From NCBI GenBank assembly GCA_036394315.1, contig DASWFI010000052.1, forward strand, positions 1 to 57,748: a stretch of 57,748 nt of DNA. Reading direction: 5' to 3'. The translations under genes were made by a program, and so were the position numbers. This stretch comes from DASWFI01 sp036394315. GTDB lineage: Bacteria; Patescibacteriota; Doudnabacteria; UBA920; O2-02-FULL-48-8. The stretch's first letter is position 1; every line of letters starts with the position of its first letter. Under the pieces are notes generated by a model, which saw only the letters and a program-made list of their open reading frames with translations, had not been told where the DNA came from and made no database searches. This document shows positions 55,903 to 57,748 of this stretch, piece by piece.

Positions 55903-57590
55903 AGTTTTACGTCGAGAATTTTTAATTGCAGTTGCTTGTTGCCGTTCCATTCATTGACCATCAGCTCAAAGACACAATCAATTCTGGAGCCGGCGTGGAC
56001 AATATTATTCAGAAAACCCTGGCCAAAACAGATAGCTTCCAAAACATGTTCACCCAATTTTAATTTTAATTTGGCGTGCTTATTATCAGCTCCGACAAAT
56101 CGCGAGTCTAAAACTTCCAAGTTCCGGCCCACAAATCTGGGTTTGGGATTTCCATAACCGAATGGCGCTAATTTTTCCAAATATCCATAATTTTCCCAGC
56201 TGATATCTGTTGGTTCAATTTCCGCGTCAACTTCCAGTACCGACTCGGATGAGGTCAAATTCAGACTGTCCGCGTATTCCAAAAGTCGTTGGTGAAACTC
56301 CAACAAATTTTCGCTGACTAATGTAAACCCGGCAGCCTGCTTATGTCCGCCGTATTTTTGGAGCAGATCTTTAGCCGAAGTCAGTGCTGCTACCATGTCA
56401 AACTCACCGATCGATCGCGCTGAACCGGTAGAAATTCCTTCCACACTGCTTATAGCAAGTGCTGGTCGGTTATATTCTTCTGCCAATTTCCCCGCTACCA
56501 GTCCCACTACACCTTTCGGCCAGTCCTTGCCTACGGCCACCAAAACTTTTTTATCCGCAGCCATTTCTATTTGAGCTTTGGCTTCGCTCAGCACTTGCTG
56601 AGTCAAAAGTTGGCGATGTTGGTTCAGTTCATTCAATTCCAAAGCTAAATTTTGCGCTTGCAGCGGATCTTCGGCAATCAAAAGCTTAAACGCCGTATCA
56701 CCATGCTTGATCCTGCCGGCCGCATTGATTCTGGGAGCCAAAATAAAACCAAGGGTAAACGTGTCATATTTATTGTTATCGCTTCCGGCGAAGCCGGATC
56801 CGCCGCGAGCGGACAACCCCACCGTATTTAACAAAGCTCGCAATCCGGGCCACCGGGTTTTCGGCAGGACCTTAAGACCGTAACTGACCAAAATTCTATT
56901 TTCCCCGGTTAAGCTTTGGCAATCCGCCACTGTGCCTATGGCCACCAGATCCAGCAGCCATTTTTCGTAACCATTTAGACCCAAAGCTTGAACAAGTTTA
57001 TATGCCACGCCTACGCCTGTTAAAAACGGAAACGGATACTCATCCTGGGGATTTTTGGGATTGATAACGGCATGAGCCTCGGGTAATTCTCCTGTGACTT
57101 CATGGTGATCGGTGATTATCAAATCAATCCCCAACTCTTTACAAAGTGTCGCTTCCTCTCTGGCATTGATGCCGCAGTCCACTGTAATTATCAATGTAGT
57201 GCCGCCTGCGGCAATCGATCTGATCGCCTCAAGATTCATACCATAGCCTTCTGAAAAACGATCTGGAATATAATAATCAGCCTCATTCCCCATTTTTTTC
57301 AATGCCAAATAAACCACGCTTAAGGCCGTGATTGCATCCGCGTCATAATCCGCATAAACAGTGATTTTTTCTTTTTGTTCAATTGCCTGTCGAATTCGAG
57401 AAACAGCTTTCTGCATCTGCTTAAACCGAAACGGGTCGTGAAGTTTGTCATAATCAGGATTAAGAAAATCATAGATGGCTTCAGCTTCAAAAAGCCCGCG
57501 CTGAGCCAGTAATTTCACAATCAAACTTGGATATTCAGGCAAATTAGGGAGTTTATTGGTTTCTGAAGTTTTGATTTTCCAGTTCTTCAT
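55899..57590 (-). CDS. recJ: Single-stranded-DNA-specific exonuclease RecJ
   Basis: A 563-residue DHH-family nuclease. Conserved motifs are ITVYADYDADAITALSVVYL (normally D-x-D-x-D-G-x-T; here DYDADAIT, with Ala-Ile for Gly), LIITVDCGINAREEATL, LIITDHHEVTGELPEAHAVI and AVGKDWPKGVVGLVAGKLAE with the DHHA1 domain ending GGHKQAAGFTLVSENL. A C-terminal OB fold completes it. It degrades ssDNA 5'-3' in recombination and mismatch repair. Length is normal for the family. It lies directly downstream of the tnpB-like remnant. Confidence 0.95.
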   Translation of the reverse strand: MKNWKIKTSETNKLPNLPEYPSLIVKLLAQRGLFEAEAIYDFLNPDYDKLHDPFRFKQMQKAVSRIRQAIEQKEKITVYADYDADAITALSVVYLALKKMGNEADYYIPDRFSEGYGMNLEAIRSIAAGGTTLIITVDCGINAREEATLCKELGIDLIITDHHEVTGELPEAHAVINPKNPQDEYPFPFLTGVGVAYKLVQALGLNGYEKWLLDLVAIGTVADCQSLTGENRILVSYGLKVLPKTRWPGLRALLNTVGLSARGGSGFAGSDNNKYDTFTLGFILAPRINAAGRIKHGDTAFKLLIAEDPLQAQNLALELNELNQHRQLLTQQVLSEAKAQIEMAADKKVLVAVGKDWPKGVVGLVAGKLAEEYNRPALAISSVEGISTGSARSIGEFDMVAALTSAKDLLQKYGGHKQAAGFTLVSENLLEFHQRLLEYADSLNLTSSESVLEVDAEIEPTDISWENYGYLEKLAPFGYGNPKPRFVGRNLEVLDSRFVGADNKHAKLKLKLGEHVLEAICFGQGFLNNIVHAGSRIDCVFELMVNEWNGNKQLQLKILDVKL

Positions 57591-57610
57591 ATTAGCATTC
57601 TAGCACAAAT

Positions 57611-57685
57611 GACGTCCTCCCCGGGCTGAAGCCCGGGGTTTCCTTTGCTTGAGCTGGCTGCACCTCGCCTTCGCTCGGGCTCAAG
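57611..57685 (-). other. Right-end region of an IS200/IS605-type element (omega-RNA/RE hairpin)
   Basis: CCCCGGGC (57619-57626), TGAA, GCCCGGGG (57631-57638) forms a perfect hairpin embedded in GACGTCCTCCCCGGGC-type sequence. Read on the minus strand it gives GAAACCCCGGGC...GCCCGGGGAGGACGTCA, the form usually seen at the 3' ends of tnpB genes. Upstream of it, GCTTGAGC and GCTCAAGC (57649-57685) form a second stem. Confidence 0.6.
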
Positions 57686-57748
57686 CTAGGATTCATGAGA
57701 ATTCGGCAGTGATGTCTCTACCTCTGTCATCTTTGTTTTGTCTGTCAA
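57686..57748 (-). CDS. tnpB: TnpB-like protein, 3' end only
   Basis: The last 19 codons of a minus-strand frame run off the right edge and end TDKTKMTEVETSLPNSHES before TAG (57686-57688). Position directly upstream of the CCCCGGGC hairpin, plus the short Ser/Pro/Glu-rich tail, is typical of IS605-family OrfB/TnpB. Too little is visible to test the RuvC motifs, so whether the nuclease is intact cannot be told. Confidence 0.4.
   Translation of the reverse strand: MTDKTKMTEVETSLPNSHES

Noticed and set aside
1..57748. CRISPR array, rRNA or tRNA genes
   Set aside because: No regularly spaced direct repeats with unique spacers, and no conserved rRNA or tRNA segments were seen on either strand.

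Overview
The window reads as a piece of a Candidatus Patescibacteria (CPR) chromosome, probably Parcubacteria-like. Housekeeping genes are packed tightly with 4-base or longer overlaps. Several enzymes have short or deviant forms: a ProRS without its large editing insertion, a MurA with Asp at the catalytic Cys position, a CorA-like protein without GMN, and an Nramp-like protein without DPGN. There is a VirD4/HerA-like membrane ATPase and many membrane glycosyltransferases. TGA is used as a stop (recJ), which argues against the CPR lineages that recoded UGA. No tRNA or rRNA gene was recognised. The phylum call is inference from gene content, not from a marker tree.

Layout. 1-5.7 kb: end of a decayed serine recombinase, a small membrane protein, a GT39 glycosyltransferase, a methyltransferase, dnaX carrying an in-frame palindromic repeat, a GtrA-like protein and a conserved CPR-type hypothetical. 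6.0-7.2 kb: a complete DDE insertion sequence. 7.2-11.5 kb: a minus-strand cluster around a VirD4/HerA-like ATPase. 11.6-17.2 kb: plus-strand corA-like, cysS, dnaB, a hypothetical and recR. 17.3-21.4 kb: minus-strand small gene, rplU, DUF192 lipoprotein, a WecA/MraY-like transferase, a GT2 and a membrane protein. 21.5-24.5 kb: two plus-strand GT39 genes. 24.6-32.8 kb: a minus-strand run with HAD, UMP-kinase-like, ftsQ, ddl, alr, serS, an ITPase-like gene, HD and lysS. 33-38 kb: small genes, a matrixin-like protease, msrA, greA, an Nramp-like transporter and DUF1003. 38-43.8 kb: the elongasome mrdA-mreD-mreC-mreB followed by proS. 44.3-47.9 kb: rseP, frr, a beta-propeller lipoprotein and holB. 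47.9-50.8 kb: an unusual, mostly non-housekeeping island. 50.8-54.2 kb: second mreB, murA, murB. 54.2-57.7 kb: a PEGA-domain protein, RNase HI-like, recJ, and the 3' end of a tnpB-like gene.

The genes fall into a cell-wall/shape set (murA, murB, ddl, alr, ftsQ, two mreB, mreC, mreD, mrdA), a replication/repair set (dnaX, holB, dnaB, recR, recJ), a translation set (cysS, serS, lysS, proS, frr, rplU, greA) and a cell-surface glycan set.

The most unusual material lies between the housekeeping genes. (1) At least seven short, GC-richer orphan genes, most with a perfect GGAGG Shine-Dalgarno, their own promoter and an intrinsic terminator, and often CxxC pairs. (2) The 47.9-50.8 kb island, with two such genes, a mini-ORF leader, a leader with mutually exclusive helices, and two apparent non-coding transcripts (about 460 and 240 nt) separated by three tandem 11-bp DnaA-box-like repeats. 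(3) Intergenic sequences built on an exact 7-base period that fold as inverted repeats.
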